56,794 bases of DNA from Piscirickettsiaceae bacterium (GCA_024685995.1 JAIBDY010000009.1:1-56794); one strand, 5' to 3'. Positions 9,028 to 18,355 are shown, counted from the stretch's first letter. The notes: generated by a model not told the origin, from the sequence alone. Numbers and translations: made by a program.

Positions 9028-9399
9028 TTACGCTTTTTTGTCCAACAACGCAGCGAGATCCGCAAAAGGGTTGTGCGTGGCTTTAGTTTCCGTCTTGTCA
9101 GCGCTACCACCATAACGGACTTGTTCGATATAACGTGAATGCTCATTATCATGGCAATACACGCACAGTAACTCCCAATTACTTCCATCGGCGGGGTTGT
9201 TATCATGATTGTGGTCACGATGGTGAACCGTCAATTCTTGCAAATTGGCCTGACTAAACTCTCTGGAGCAACGGCCACACACCCAAGGGTACATTTTTAA
9301 GGCCCGCTCACGATAAGTGTGCTCGCGTTCTGCTTGATATTTTTTTGCTTGAGCGACGATATCGTCTAAGCGTTTGTTTTTATCTGTGTCCACTGACAA
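9028..9399 (-). CDS. yajD: HNH nuclease YajD
   Basis: A putative HNH endonuclease closely matching E. coli YajD, with the block YPWVCGRCSREF, the HNH core ELTVHHRDHNHDNNPADGSN and NWELLCVYCHDNEHSRY. The two CxxC pairs bind a structural zinc and the His-Asn-His residues bind the catalytic metal. The 123 residues carry a slightly longer N terminus (charged, KNKRLDDIVAQAKKYQAERE) and a short C-terminal tail ending in ADLAALLDKKA. The biological substrate of YajD is unknown. It is a single gene, divergent from the S4-domain gene. Confidence 0.9.
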   Translation of the reverse strand: MSVDTDKNKRLDDIVAQAKKYQAEREHTYRERALKMYPWVCGRCSREFSQANLQELTVHHRDHNHDNNPADGSNWELLCVYCHDNEHSRYIEQVRYGGSADKTETKATHNPFADLAALLDKKA

Positions 9400-9493
9400 T
9401 CACCCTTATTTCTTCTTTCATGAATACACACTATAATTCAATACTAGCCTTTGATCGTCAAGCTCTCCTTTTTGTTTTATTTAGGTTCTTAAT

Positions 9494-9712
9494 ATGTCCC
9501 AAACCGCAGTCGCTGTTGTGCTAAAACAATCCCCAACTGAACTTTATAAAATTCTCAAATTCGAGGGTTTGACTGCCAGCGGGGCAGAAGCCAAACAAGC
9601 CATCGCTGACGGCCTTGTGTTGGTGAATGGCGATATAGAAACCCGAAAACGTAAAAAAATTGTGGCCGGCGACCAAATTCAATACCTCGATACCTTGTTG
9701 ACTATTCGTTAG
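9494..9712 (+). CDS. S4-domain RNA-binding protein (YbcJ-like)
   Basis: A 72-residue protein made of a single S4 domain: LYKILKFEGLTASGAEAKQA, then LVNGDIETRKRKKIVAGDQI, the typical L-V-N-G-x...R-x-x-K-I-x-x-G-D pattern that binds structured RNA. It matches the YbcJ family, small proteins thought to act on ribosomal RNA or ribosome assembly. No catalytic domain is fused. It is followed 9 bases later by the EamA transporter gene, so the two may form an operon. Confidence 0.82.
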   Translation: MSQTAVAVVLKQSPTELYKILKFEGLTASGAEAKQAIADGLVLVNGDIETRKRKKIVAGDQIQYLDTLLTIR

Positions 9713-9721
9713 CATTTAATT

Positions 9722-10606
9722 TTGACGCCACTTACACCCGCCTTTGTCGTCAAGACGACCCTACTCACTGCACTAGCATTGATTGCTTTTGCTGCAAACT
9801 CAATATTATGTCGTTACGCTTTAGAACATAATCAGATCGATGCCGCTAGCTTTACTAACCTTCGCCTATTGTCTGGTGCATTGATGTTGGCTTTGATTAT
9901 TTCCCTACACCGTCAACCAAGCCACAGTCGCTCTAAGGGCAGTTGGTTCGCGGGTTTTATGTTATTTAGTTATGCTTGTGCGTTTTCCTTTGCCTACCTA
10001 GAACTCGGCGCAGCAATGGGTGCCTTGATTTTATTTGGTACAGTTCAAGTGACGATGGTGCTACACAATGTGTATACAGGCAACCAACTTCACACAAGCG
10101 AGTGGTTAGGACTTGGACTCGCTTTTGTTGGCTTTGTCTACCTACTACTTCCTGGATTAACGGCACCCCCGCTAACTGGCTTTATTGTCATGGCTTTATC
10201 GGGTATCTCATGGGCAGCTTATACGCTTAAAGGTCGGCAATCATCCCAAGCCTTGATGGATACTGCTTATAATTTTATAAAGACGTTACCATTCGTCGCC
10301 ATTCTGACCGTACTCAGTTATCAAAATGCCATTGTTTCTTATCAAGGTATCGTACTGGCCATCCTCGCTGGCGCCATCACCTCGGCACTCGGCTACATCA
10401 TTTGGTATCGCGCCCTAAGTGGATTAAGTTCAACACAGGCTGCTGTCGTGCAATTATTCGTGCCGGTGATTACGGCAGTAGCTAGTGTATTTCTTTTGTC
10501 CGAGGCGATTACTGTCAGGCTGACGGTTGCCAGTACGCTCATCTTAGGCGGGGTTTTATTGGTGATTTTGGGCCGTTATTACTTTGTGAGTTTGCGGCTA
10601 AAATAA
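9722..10606 (+). CDS. EamA/DMT-family transporter
   Basis: A 294-residue membrane protein with about ten hydrophobic helices and an internal repeat of two EamA domains (residues about 12-140 and 150-290). Landmarks are FAANSILCRYALEHN in the first repeat and AILAGAITSALGYIIWYRAL plus VVQLFVPVITAVASVFLLSE in the second, which are typical of the drug/metabolite transporter superfamily. Members export amino acids, metabolites or drugs; the substrate cannot be read here. The best in-frame start is a TTG at 9722 right after the S4 gene, with no strong ribosome site, so the exact N terminus is uncertain. It converges on the bicupin gene with three bases between stops. Confidence 0.85.
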   Translation: MTPLTPAFVVKTTLLTALALIAFAANSILCRYALEHNQIDAASFTNLRLLSGALMLALIISLHRQPSHSRSKGSWFAGFMLFSYACAFSFAYLELGAAMGALILFGTVQVTMVLHNVYTGNQLHTSEWLGLGLAFVGFVYLLLPGLTAPPLTGFIVMALSGISWAAYTLKGRQSSQALMDTAYNFIKTLPFVAILTVLSYQNAIVSYQGIVLAILAGAITSALGYIIWYRALSGLSSTQAAVVQLFVPVITAVASVFLLSEAITVRLTVASTLILGGVLLVILGRYYFVSLRLK

Positions 10607-10609
10607 AGA

Positions 10610-11263
10610 CTAAGCTGCCCATAAATGGCCCGTTTTAACCCATAATAGCGTGTCTCGTTCAGTATAAGGTGTATGCTGGCTCAAATGCGGGCTCCGAATC
10701 CACGTTCCCTCTGAATAGTCGCCCAATTCATCTTTAAACCCACCCGATAAAACCAACACCTCTTCCCCGCCAATATGTTGATGGGTAGGAAGTTGTAGCT
10801 GGGCAGGCCATTTCACTAACGCGACCTGTTCTAGCTCAAAAGAATGTAAAGGCAGCACTTTCACGCCGTCAGCATTTTCTTGCCAAACCGCTTGATGGCT
10901 ATCTATCACGAATTGCGCCAGGTCATGTTCTGCAAACTGATGTAACTTCACAAATAGGGTGCATCCCTCAACACTATACGGCGCATGACCACTTCCAGGT
11001 GGGTTTCGAATATAACTTCCCGCCGGGTAATCTCCAGTTTCATCTGAAAATACCCCCGCTAGGACTAAAATTTCCTCGCCTAACGGGTGTGGATGATGGT
11101 TAAATTTTGCGCCTTTGGCATAGCGTACGATACTGGTTGCATGACCAGTTTCTTGCTGCTCTCTCGCTAAGGGTTTACGACTGACCCCTTCTGCAGGGCT
11201 CCCTGTCCACGCCATTTTGTGGGTATCAATAACAACGCGTTTAAAAAAGTCGGTGTTCAACAT
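10610..11263 (-). CDS. ChrR-like bicupin protein
   Basis: A 217-residue protein with two tandem cupin domains of the ChrR C-terminal type. Repeat one has HHPHPLGEEILVLAGVFSDE followed by a late His (SGHAPYS); repeat two has THQHIGGEEVLVLSGGFKDE followed by QHTPYT. Each has the HxH...E...H set that binds a metal, normally Zn2+ or Mn2+. ChrR proper is an anti-sigma factor with an N-terminal Zn-binding ASD domain, which is missing here, so this is not expected to be an anti-sigma factor. No sigma factor gene is next to it. Function is unknown; a small-molecule or oxidative-stress-linked dioxygenase is possible. Confidence 0.75.
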   Translation of the reverse strand: MLNTDFFKRVVIDTHKMAWTGSPAEGVSRKPLAREQQETGHATSIVRYAKGAKFNHHPHPLGEEILVLAGVFSDETGDYPAGSYIRNPPGSGHAPYSVEGCTLFVKLHQFAEHDLAQFVIDSHQAVWQENADGVKVLPLHSFELEQVALVKWPAQLQLPTHQHIGGEEVLVLSGGFKDELGDYSEGTWIRSPHLSQHTPYTERDTLLWVKTGHLWAA

Positions 11264-11371
11264 TTTGATGTTAACTCTTTGATTAAAGGGTGTTTAAACG
11301 TTCATAACCTAATTATTTTTTGATAATATAGGACCAAAACTGGATTCATCATCCCAGAAAGGTAACTGAGT

Positions 11372-11380
11372 TGTTATAAT
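11372..11380 (+). promoter_or_regulatory. Extended -10 element upstream of the parvulin gene
   Basis: TGTTATAAT is a perfect TATAAT with the TG of an extended -10 promoter. It lies 36 bases before the ppiC-like start codon, a fitting distance for a promoter of that gene. No convincing -35 hexamer precedes it. Assigned by pattern only. Confidence 0.5.
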
Positions 11381-11415
11381 AGCTATTTTCAAAAACAGAT
11401 AAATAGGAATCACTG

Positions 11416-11697
11416 ATGGCTAAAGCAGCAGCAAGACATATTTTAGTAGATAGCGAAGAAATGTGCATAGAACTTAAAAAAGAAATCGAGCAAGGCGCTG
11501 ACTTTGCCGACGTTGCAAAAGAAAATTCTTCTTGCCCCTCTAGTGCACAGGGCGGTGACTTGGGCGAGTTTGGTCCAGGTATGATGGTACCAGAATTTGA
11601 TAAAGTGGTCTTTTCAGCCCCAATCAATACGGTTCAAGGCCCAGTACAAACTCAATTCGGGTATCATTTATTAGAAGTGACTCACCGCGAAGACTAG
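11416..11697 (+). CDS. ppiC: Parvulin-type peptidyl-prolyl isomerase (PpiC-like)
   Basis: A stand-alone 93-residue parvulin that catalyses cis-trans isomerisation of prolyl bonds. The whole protein is one rotamase domain: AAARHILVDSEEMCIELK, then ADFAKENSSCPS-like segment, GGDLGEFGPGMMVPEFDKVV and the C-terminal TQFGYHLLEVTHRED, all matching PpiC of E. coli (93 residues). It has no signal peptide, so it acts in the cytoplasm. It is a single-gene unit with its own extended -10 promoter and a terminator downstream. Confidence 0.93.
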   Translation: MAKAAARHILVDSEEMCIELKKEIEQGADFADVAKENSSCPSSAQGGDLGEFGPGMMVPEFDKVVFSAPINTVQGPVQTQFGYHLLEVTHRED

Positions 11698-11721
11698 GTC
11701 AAAAATGTGTTAAGTCTAAAA

Positions 11722-11751
11722 GCCCTATCATGATTGATGGGGCCTTTTTTT
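11722..11751 (+). terminator. Rho-independent terminator between ppiC and dinG
   Basis: A 9-bp stem (GCCCTATCA at 11722-11730 with TGATGGGGC at 11735-11743, one G-U pair) around a TGAT loop, followed by seven T residues. It ends ppiC. On the other strand the same hairpin is followed by TTTT and can also serve dinG, so it is probably bidirectional. Confidence 0.85.
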
Positions 11752-11757
11752 GGCTCA

Positions 11758-13839
11758 TTAATCGTCAACTAAACGGTAATTCGGTAAAAAAGCCAACAAT
11801 TGCTTACCGTATGCTTTAGTCAATAAGCGTCGGTCCAAAATCGTAATTCGACCCGAATCCGTTTCTTTACGTAATAGTCGCCCACATGCTTGAATCAACT
11901 TCATACTGACTGCAGGCAACGACAAACTAATAAATGGCTGACCGCCGCTACGTAACACCCATTCTTGTTTCGCTTGTTCTATTGGCCTCGTGAAAACGGG
12001 AAAAGGTAACTTGGTTATCACCACATGGCTACATAAATTCCCCGGCAGATCGACACCTTCGGCAAACCGATCCATGCCAAAAATAATACTGCCTTCTCCC
12101 CGTTCAATTCGCTTACTATGCGCCAACACCATTTGTTTTGGCGATAAATTATCGCCTTGTAATAAGATTAGCTCACCAAATAACACTTGTAATTGTTGAT
12201 AGACAAAATCCATCACCCGTTTTGAGGTGAACAACACTAAGGTCGCTTCGTTTTTATCTATCACTCGGCGTAATTGCTGAACTACCTCGTGTTGCCAATC
12301 TGTATTCTTTTCATTCGGCAAAGCGGTCATTTTGGGTAACGACAAGGTCGCCTGTTGTTGATAGTCGAATGGCGACGTCACAGCTAAAAAGTGTTGTTCA
12401 CTAAAACGCCTTAAACCACAATCACTTCTAAAGCGCCTAAATAAGCCCATACCGCGCAAGGTGGCTGATGTCAGCACGATGCCAAAAGCCCTATTCCAGA
12501 GACTTTTTTCTAAAAAGTAGGCCGCAGACATCGGGCCGGCATGAATCACAAACGTCATCGCTTTGGCAAATGGCTCATACGACAACCAGCGGACATTCGG
12601 CGGTCTATTTTCAACATCCGGTTCCAAAAACAAGCCCATAAAATCGATCACATACCCAAAAATATTCTGCACTGTCCCGACTTGTGGTAATAATGCTTCG
12701 GCCACATTATTCGGCACTTCTTTGGTTTCTAAGCCATCTTTTAACCATTTGGCAAATACCGCATAATGTTTATATATCGTATTGGCGCGTTGAAACAAAC
12801 TTTGACACGGTGCTAACAACGCCATTACTAATGGGCTTTGCCAATAAACCCGTGGCTCGCTCAGTTTGCCAGTCATCACATCGTTAGCAAGTTGGTCACT
12901 TTCCAATAAGGTTTCCAATTGTTGTAACAGGGTGATGACTGCCGGTAAATCACGCCGTAATTCTGACAGCATATAGCCAAAATCGTGTTGCCTAAAAGCC
13001 AATACTTTCGGTATCTTTTTTAACACGCTGTCAGCGGTTTCGGTCGTTTGATAGATTTGAGCAAAATTTAAGGCTTTTGCAGCATGATCTAACGCTTTTT
13101 GTGGCAAATTATGCGCCTCGTCGAAAACAAAAAGCACCTCTTCCGGGTTAGGCAAGACCAACCCGCCACCCAAATCAGCATCACTCAAAACCAAGTCGTG
13201 ATTGGCGACAATAATATTCGCACTCAGCATCTCTTTACGAACCAAATAATAAGGACAACGTAAATAATGTGAACAGTTTTTTCCCGCACAACCTTCGGAA
13301 TCAGTCGAGATATCATGCCAAAGTATGGCATCAATACTGCCCTTATAGCTATCTCGGTCGCCGTCCCAAGCGACTGTATCCCATTGCTGATATAGTGTTT
13401 CGGCTAACTGCTGTCGCTTAGCCTGCTGATGCCTATTATCTAGCGCTAATGATAATTCCTGCTGACTAGCATCCACTCTCACCCTAGAAAGTTTACTCGG
13501 GCAAAGGTAGCGCCTTCGCCCTTTTGCTTGGACAAACTTTAACGGCCGCTCACTGGCTTGTCGAAATTGCGGCAAATCTTTTTGCAATAATTGTTGTTGC
13601 AAATTAACCGTGGCCGTGCTGATGACCAACATTTTTTTATGCTCAAGGGCGATATCAATTACCCCGGCAAGATACGCCAAGGTTTTACCCACGCCTGTCG
13701 GCGCCTCTACGACCGCCATCCTTTGATGCGGTATGCCATTAAGGCGCTCAGCGATAAACGTACTCATTTGTATCTGCTGAGGTCGCGGTTTGAAATCGGG
13801 CACCGCTTGCGCGATGCGTTGGAATAACGTCTCGACCAA
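11758..13839 (-). CDS. dinG: ATP-dependent DNA helicase DinG
   Basis: An iron-sulfur superfamily 2 helicase of the XPD/DinG family that unwinds DNA 5'-3', including R-loops and G-quadruplex structures, helping forks pass transcription. The 693 residues show Walker A APTGVGKT (46-53), the iron-sulfur cysteines (RRYLCPSK, then GCAGKNC and RCPYYL), the DEAH box VFDEAHN and late motifs FGMDRFAEGVDLPG and QACGRLLRKETDSGR. E. coli DinG is 716 residues. The start is a TTG one base after the ldhA stop, and no ATG start near the Walker A motif fits better, so translation is probably coupled to ldhA. Confidence 0.93.
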   Translation of the reverse strand: MVETLFQRIAQAVPDFKPRPQQIQMSTFIAERLNGIPHQRMAVVEAPTGVGKTLAYLAGVIDIALEHKKMLVISTATVNLQQQLLQKDLPQFRQASERPLKFVQAKGRRRYLCPSKLSRVRVDASQQELSLALDNRHQQAKRQQLAETLYQQWDTVAWDGDRDSYKGSIDAILWHDISTDSEGCAGKNCSHYLRCPYYLVRKEMLSANIIVANHDLVLSDADLGGGLVLPNPEEVLFVFDEAHNLPQKALDHAAKALNFAQIYQTTETADSVLKKIPKVLAFRQHDFGYMLSELRRDLPAVITLLQQLETLLESDQLANDVMTGKLSEPRVYWQSPLVMALLAPCQSLFQRANTIYKHYAVFAKWLKDGLETKEVPNNVAEALLPQVGTVQNIFGYVIDFMGLFLEPDVENRPPNVRWLSYEPFAKAMTFVIHAGPMSAAYFLEKSLWNRAFGIVLTSATLRGMGLFRRFRSDCGLRRFSEQHFLAVTSPFDYQQQATLSLPKMTALPNEKNTDWQHEVVQQLRRVIDKNEATLVLFTSKRVMDFVYQQLQVLFGELILLQGDNLSPKQMVLAHSKRIERGEGSIIFGMDRFAEGVDLPGNLCSHVVITKLPFPVFTRPIEQAKQEWVLRSGGQPFISLSLPAVSMKLIQACGRLLRKETDSGRITILDRRLLTKAYGKQLLAFLPNYRLVDD

Positions 13840-13840
13840 G

Positions 13841-14851
13841 TTAAGGCGCTTGTACTTGGTTGTCTAACGGATGTCCTGTGATGAAGTTGCGTATATTTGA
13901 CACGGTAGCTGCCGAAATATGAGTGAGGGCATCTTCGGTGAAATATGCTTGATGACCTGTAATCATCACATTCGGTAAGGTGATCAATCGCTGCAACACA
14001 TCATCTTGGATAATTTCTGAAGAATGATCTTCAAAGAATAAGCTACCTTCTTCTTCATAGACATCAATCCCTAAATAAGCGATGTGATGCGCCTTTAACG
14101 CCGCCAGCACAGCGCGTGTATCGACTAAGCCGCCTCGGCTAGTATTAATCAGCATCACGCCTTTTTTCATTTTGGCGACGGTTTCTGCATTTATAATATG
14201 TTCCGTGCTGTCTACCAAAGGACAATGCAGACTAATAATATCGGACTCAGCAAACAGCGTCTCTTCCGTCACGGACTGAAAACCCAGAGCCTGACAGCGC
14301 GCGGCATTGTAGGGGTCAGCCACGATAATGTCGCAACCGAAGGCTTGCAAGCGGCTACCGACTAATTGTCCTATCTTGCCCCCGCCAATAATACCGACAG
14401 TTTTTTGATGAAAATCAAATCCCAATAAGCCGTCTAAGGAAAAATTACCATCGCGGACACGGTTATATGCTCGAGGCAACTTTCGACTTAATGCCAACAT
14501 TAGCGCGATCGTATATTCTGCTACGGCATAAGGTGAATAAGCTGGTACATTAACGACCGTCATGCCTAACTCTTGTGCCGCGCCCAAGTCGACATGGTTA
14601 AAACCCGCACTTCGCAACGCTATCATTTCAGTGCCACCACGCGCTAACCGTGCCAGTGTTTCTTTGCTTAAATCATCGTTCACAAAGGCACTGACCACCT
14701 TATAATGTTTGGCTACCCGAGCACTTTCAGCATTGAGAATAAAATCAAAATAGTTAAACTCAATATCCGTACCCGCAGCAGCCTTTGTTAAAAAAGCTTG
14801 GTCGTAGGGCTTGGCACTGAATACGGCTACTTGCGTCATTTTATTCATCAT
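13841..14851 (-). CDS. ldhA: D-lactate dehydrogenase (LdhA)
   Basis: NAD-dependent D-2-hydroxyacid dehydrogenase, matching fermentative D-lactate dehydrogenase (pyruvate to D-lactate). The 336 residues show the active-site Arg (LRSAGFNHVDL), the nucleotide-binding GIIGGGKIGQLVG, the Glu in YLGIDVYEEEG and the His in MITGHQAYFTEDAL. Length fits LdhA (329 in E. coli). An in-frame ATG 12 bases downstream (MTQVAVF) could be the true start. It is the promoter-proximal gene of an ldhA-dinG pair, joined to dinG by a single base. Pairing a fermentative dehydrogenase with a helicase is probably just a local operon, not a functional link. Confidence 0.9.
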   Translation of the reverse strand: MMNKMTQVAVFSAKPYDQAFLTKAAAGTDIEFNYFDFILNAESARVAKHYKVVSAFVNDDLSKETLARLARGGTEMIALRSAGFNHVDLGAAQELGMTVVNVPAYSPYAVAEYTIALMLALSRKLPRAYNRVRDGNFSLDGLLGFDFHQKTVGIIGGGKIGQLVGSRLQAFGCDIIVADPYNAARCQALGFQSVTEETLFAESDIISLHCPLVDSTEHIINAETVAKMKKGVMLINTSRGGLVDTRAVLAALKAHHIAYLGIDVYEEEGSLFFEDHSSEIIQDDVLQRLITLPNVMITGHQAYFTEDALTHISAATVSNIRNFITGHPLDNQVQAP

Positions 14852-14986
14852 TCGGGTAAAGGCATTTCATTTTTCCAATCCTTAATCAGGAATTCAATCA
14901 CTTTCTGCTTGTTCGCCTTATCTAGTTAATTATGGAGGTTAAGATAAGACTGGCTGTTAAATTGCATTATACGCAAGTCTTAACAT

Positions 14987-16723
14987 TTAAGCCGGAAACA
15001 GATCTTCGACAATAAATTGTAAATTACGTTGGCTGCGATATTCATTGACACTTAAGCGGTAACGTAAACTGACCTTGCAGCCAACCACTAACCAGTCGGC
15101 TTGCGTCTGTCCAAATGCCATCGCTACTACGGTTCGGTCATCCGCCAACCGTAGTGTGAGTCTTAAATGGTTTTGCTGTTGCCCCACTAAGCGGACATTA
15201 TCGACATCAAATTTGCCATGAAAATACGGTTCAGGAAACCCTTGCCCCCAAGGCGCTACCATCGGTATTTGTTCTGCTAAGTTTAAAGTGGTGTCGTGGC
15301 AGGCTAGCTCACCGTCAGATAACCTTTCTTTATCTAAAGCGTCAGGGGTGATACTCAGCGCTATGGCTTTATGAAAGTAACGTTCAAATTCCCTCAAATG
15401 TTCAGCTTGAATCGTCACACCAGCGGCCATGGCATGACCACCAAAATGACTCAATATTGTCGGCGCCATGCTAGCAACTAGGGCCAAGACATCACGAATA
15501 TGCACCCCCGGAATTGACCTCGCCGATCCCTTAACCTCCCCGACATTACCAGGCGCAAACACAATCACCGGACGATGGTGGCGCTCTTTGATCCGTGATG
15601 CTAATAACCCCACCACGCCTTGATGCCAGTTTTCATTGTATAAACAATAAGCCTGTGGCGGCTCAAGCTCATCAAGTGCCATCGCCGCCAGCATCGTTGC
15701 GGCATCTTCTTGCATTGTTTGTTCAACTTCTCGCCGTTGCACGTTAATATCATCTAGCGCTGTCGCCATGGCTAAGGCATCGGTCTGACTATCCGTCAGC
15801 AGCGTTTCTATTCCTAACCCCATATCTTCCAGCCGACCCGCCGCATTCAAGCGTGGGGCAATCGCAAAGCCCATATCACTACTTGCCAATGTCGATGCCT
15901 CTTTGCCTGCAACCTGCATTAGCGCCTTTAACCCTGTCGAGGCTTTACCTGCACGGATTCTCGCCAAGCCCAAGGCCACCCAAGTGCGATTAAGCCGATC
16001 TAACTTCACCACATCGGCCACGGTGCCAAGTGCCACTAAATCCATTAAGCGCATTAAATTCGGCTCAGTAATACCATGGTGTGCAAACCAGTTTTGTTGA
16101 CGTAATGCCTGTCGTAAGCCTAATAACAGATAGAAACATACGCCAACGCCAGCCAAATTCTTACTTGGAAACGTATCTCCATGTTGGTTGGGGTTAATAA
16201 TCGCATCGGCTTCGGGTAAGACTTCACTTGGCAAATGATGATCGGTAATAATTACTTTCATACCACGTTGTTTTGCTGCTGCCACGCCTGCGATACTGGC
16301 GATACCATTATCGACGGTAATTAATAAATTCGGTTGCGAATCAACGGGGATCTCATTTAATAATGCTGGGGTTAAACCATAACCATGCGTGAAACGATTT
16401 GGCACAATATAATCTAGCTCGTTTGCCCCCATTGCACGCAAGCCTCGAATAGCGACGGCGCAACTGGTCGCGCCATCGGTATCAAAATCCGCCACGATCA
16501 TAATCTTCCAATGGTTCGTGAGCGCTTCAACTAACACGTCACACGCAGTTGACATCCCTAATAACTCGCCCGGTTTAGGCAGTTCTGTAAGTTCATATCG
16601 TAATTGATCTGCTGCCAAGATACCCCGTGCAGCAAGGATTTTTCGTATCGGGTCAGGCCAATCATCAGGTAGTTGTTGCCAACCCGTTGGCGATCTTTCC
16701 GTAAAGGGTTGCGCTAATGTCAT
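14987..16723 (-). CDS. recJ: Single-stranded-DNA exonuclease RecJ
   Basis: 5'-3' exonuclease on single-stranded DNA in RecF-pathway recombination, mismatch repair and base excision. The 578 residues (E. coli 577) contain the DHH-family motifs: VADFDTDGAT (Asp79, Asp81, Asp83), LITVDNGIAS, IITDHHLPSE, and the DHHA1 motifs GVVGLLASRIKE and SHFGGHAMAAGV. The start is the ATG at 16723, which overlaps the upstream stop as ATGA; a TTG further upstream is not needed. It is the last gene of the five-gene run beginning at 19970. Confidence 0.94.
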   Translation of the reverse strand: MTLAQPFTERSPTGWQQLPDDWPDPIRKILAARGILAADQLRYELTELPKPGELLGMSTACDVLVEALTNHWKIMIVADFDTDGATSCAVAIRGLRAMGANELDYIVPNRFTHGYGLTPALLNEIPVDSQPNLLITVDNGIASIAGVAAAKQRGMKVIITDHHLPSEVLPEADAIINPNQHGDTFPSKNLAGVGVCFYLLLGLRQALRQQNWFAHHGITEPNLMRLMDLVALGTVADVVKLDRLNRTWVALGLARIRAGKASTGLKALMQVAGKEASTLASSDMGFAIAPRLNAAGRLEDMGLGIETLLTDSQTDALAMATALDDINVQRREVEQTMQEDAATMLAAMALDELEPPQAYCLYNENWHQGVVGLLASRIKERHHRPVIVFAPGNVGEVKGSARSIPGVHIRDVLALVASMAPTILSHFGGHAMAAGVTIQAEHLREFERYFHKAIALSITPDALDKERLSDGELACHDTTLNLAEQIPMVAPWGQGFPEPYFHGKFDVDNVRLVGQQQNHLRLTLRLADDRTVVAMAFGQTQADWLVVGCKVSLRYRLSVNEYRSQRNLQFIVEDLFPA

Positions 16724-17664
16724 CTCCAAAACTGCCAACGACGCAACGGCGTCAGATGATATTGCCCAAACTCTGGGATTTGTAAGGTCAGTTGATTAAT
16801 CCTGTTTGTTGACAGCTGCTGCCACAATGGTTCAAAGACCGTTTTATCTAAAACTTGCAACTGCGTTTGCCAGTCGGCTTCGGTATTCAAGGGTGTCAAT
16901 AAGCCTAGATGGCGTCCTTTAGTAAAAGATGACAACCTATCTTCAAGCAGATGAACAGCTTGGTGGCCACTCGCTTCGACTAGTTTCGTTAATAGCGGCG
17001 ACTGCCCCCATATCGTCGCCCAGTGATGGCCCTTTGGCGTAAAGTCCCCCTGCCCCCAGAACCAAACACTATTGATCGGCAATTGTTTATTCGCGATACG
17101 GCGTGCATTGACGTCCGCATTATACAGTTGCATCTGAATTTCATTCCATAATCGATGCCATTGCCGTTTATCTTGCCCTGATGGCAGATAGGTCTCAACA
17201 GCCTTACCTTCCACGTCATCAAGCGCTGAAAAGTCGATATTACTAGGTTGTGACAGCTGTAGTGTCCAACTTTTAACAGCGTGCTGTTTTAGTATTCCAA
17301 CCTCCTCTAGTAAGGGTTGCACTTCCGCTATCAATTCAACACTCTCTTGTTCGGTCAAAGCTAAATCTTGTGAAAATAACAATAAGCGATCTCGATCAGC
17401 ATGGATATAACAGGGATCGACTTTGAGGGAAAGCGCAGCGCCTTGTTGTGACTCCAATGCAGCCATCGGCAGATCCGTTCCTATTTGTGGCTGTTGACTA
17501 AAATGATTGAACAAACAGCGACTTAACCCCTGTTCTAACGGGGTCAACTTTGCTTTACCCAATAGCTTACTAAGAGAACTCGGTATGGCGTCTTGATTGA
17601 TTGCCTGGCCCACAATCGCGGCCATGCCAGGCATCACAAGGGTAACTTCAGTTTTGGCTGTCAT
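16720..17664 (-). CDS. RpfE/COG4255-like alkaline-phosphatase-superfamily protein
   Basis: This 314-residue protein resembles the RpfE-type proteins of Xanthomonas (COG4255), relatives of 2,3-bisphosphoglycerate-independent phosphoglycerate mutase. Recognisable are the N-terminal VTLVMPGMA strand, CYIHADRDRLLLFS, RKWHRLWNEIQMQLYNADVNARR-like helix (residues 170-200) and SVWFWGQGD, a motif typical of the family. The complete metal-binding set of active phosphatases is not visible, so it may be non-catalytic. The function is unknown. It starts at an ATG lying within the last codons of hda (17-base overlap) and ends in an ATGA overlap with recJ. In proteobacteria it is repeatedly next to recJ. 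Confidence 0.7.
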   Translation of the reverse strand: MTAKTEVTLVMPGMAAIVGQAINQDAIPSSLSKLLGKAKLTPLEQGLSRCLFNHFSQQPQIGTDLPMAALESQQGAALSLKVDPCYIHADRDRLLLFSQDLALTEQESVELIAEVQPLLEEVGILKQHAVKSWTLQLSQPSNIDFSALDDVEGKAVETYLPSGQDKRQWHRLWNEIQMQLYNADVNARRIANKQLPINSVWFWGQGDFTPKGHHWATIWGQSPLLTKLVEASGHQAVHLLEDRLSSFTKGRHLGLLTPLNTEADWQTQLQVLDKTVFEPLWQQLSTNRINQLTLQIPEFGQYHLTPLRRWQFWR

Positions 17665-18355
17665 GGAGTACTTGTCGCACAAAGGGAATGGTCAACCGAC
17701 GCTGTGCGGCCATAGAAGCCTTGTCTAGTCTCTGCAGCATACGCATTAGAATAGTAATATCGCGACTGTGATGGCGTAATAAATATTGCGCAACGTCATT
17801 TGACATTTCTAAACCACGCGCTTGTGATTGCACCATCATCACTTTTTCCTTTGCATTGTCATTCAAGGTATCTAGTTGGTATATCAGCCCTGTTGCCATT
17901 CGTGAACGTAAGTCGGCTAGCGTCAGCTTCAAGGCGACGGGGTTATCTCTGGAAGCTACCAACAGTTGGCAGCCAGATTGTTGTGAGCGGTTAAAACAAT
18001 GAAATAATGCTTCCTCCCATTCCGTAACACCCGCAATGGCTTCAAACTCATCAAGACATAACAAGTCTAATTCCTCGACCCCTTGGAGCACCGCCGGTGA
18101 CGCTGTTTTGACCAAGTCGGCCAAGGGTAAATACAGCATCTTTTTATGATTGATTTGGGCTTGTTCTGCAATCGCTAAGGCCAGATGGGTTTTTCCTGAA
18201 CCATAGTCACCCCAAAGAAATAAAAAAGGGGGCTCTTTTTCTTGGCAAAATGACATCACCGCGCTATGTAATTCTGCCTGAACAAAATAAAAATTATTTA
18301 GTTGATACAGTTCGGGAGGGGTTAAATGTAATGGTATTTGAGTTGCTGTAGACAT
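17648..18355 (-). CDS. hda: DnaA regulatory inactivator Hda
   Basis: An AAA+ protein that, with the DNA-loaded beta clamp, stimulates ATP hydrolysis on DnaA to prevent re-initiation of replication. The 235 residues contain Walker A (GDYGSGKTHLAL, residues 49-60), the Walker B-like LLCLDEFEAI and the sensor region VASRDNPVALKLTLADLRSR, and a helical C terminus. The N-terminal clamp-binding motif in this family (QLXLP-type) is visible as QIPLHL near residue 6. Hda start ATG overlaps the upstream stop by one base (TGATG). It belongs to the pgsA-like to recJ run. Confidence 0.9.
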   Translation of the reverse strand: MSTATQIPLHLTPPELYQLNNFYFVQAELHSAVMSFCQEKEPPFLFLWGDYGSGKTHLALAIAEQAQINHKKMLYLPLADLVKTASPAVLQGVEELDLLCLDEFEAIAGVTEWEEALFHCFNRSQQSGCQLLVASRDNPVALKLTLADLRSRMATGLIYQLDTLNDNAKEKVMMVQSQARGLEMSNDVAQYLLRHHSRDITILMRMLQRLDKASMAAQRRLTIPFVRQVLHDSQN

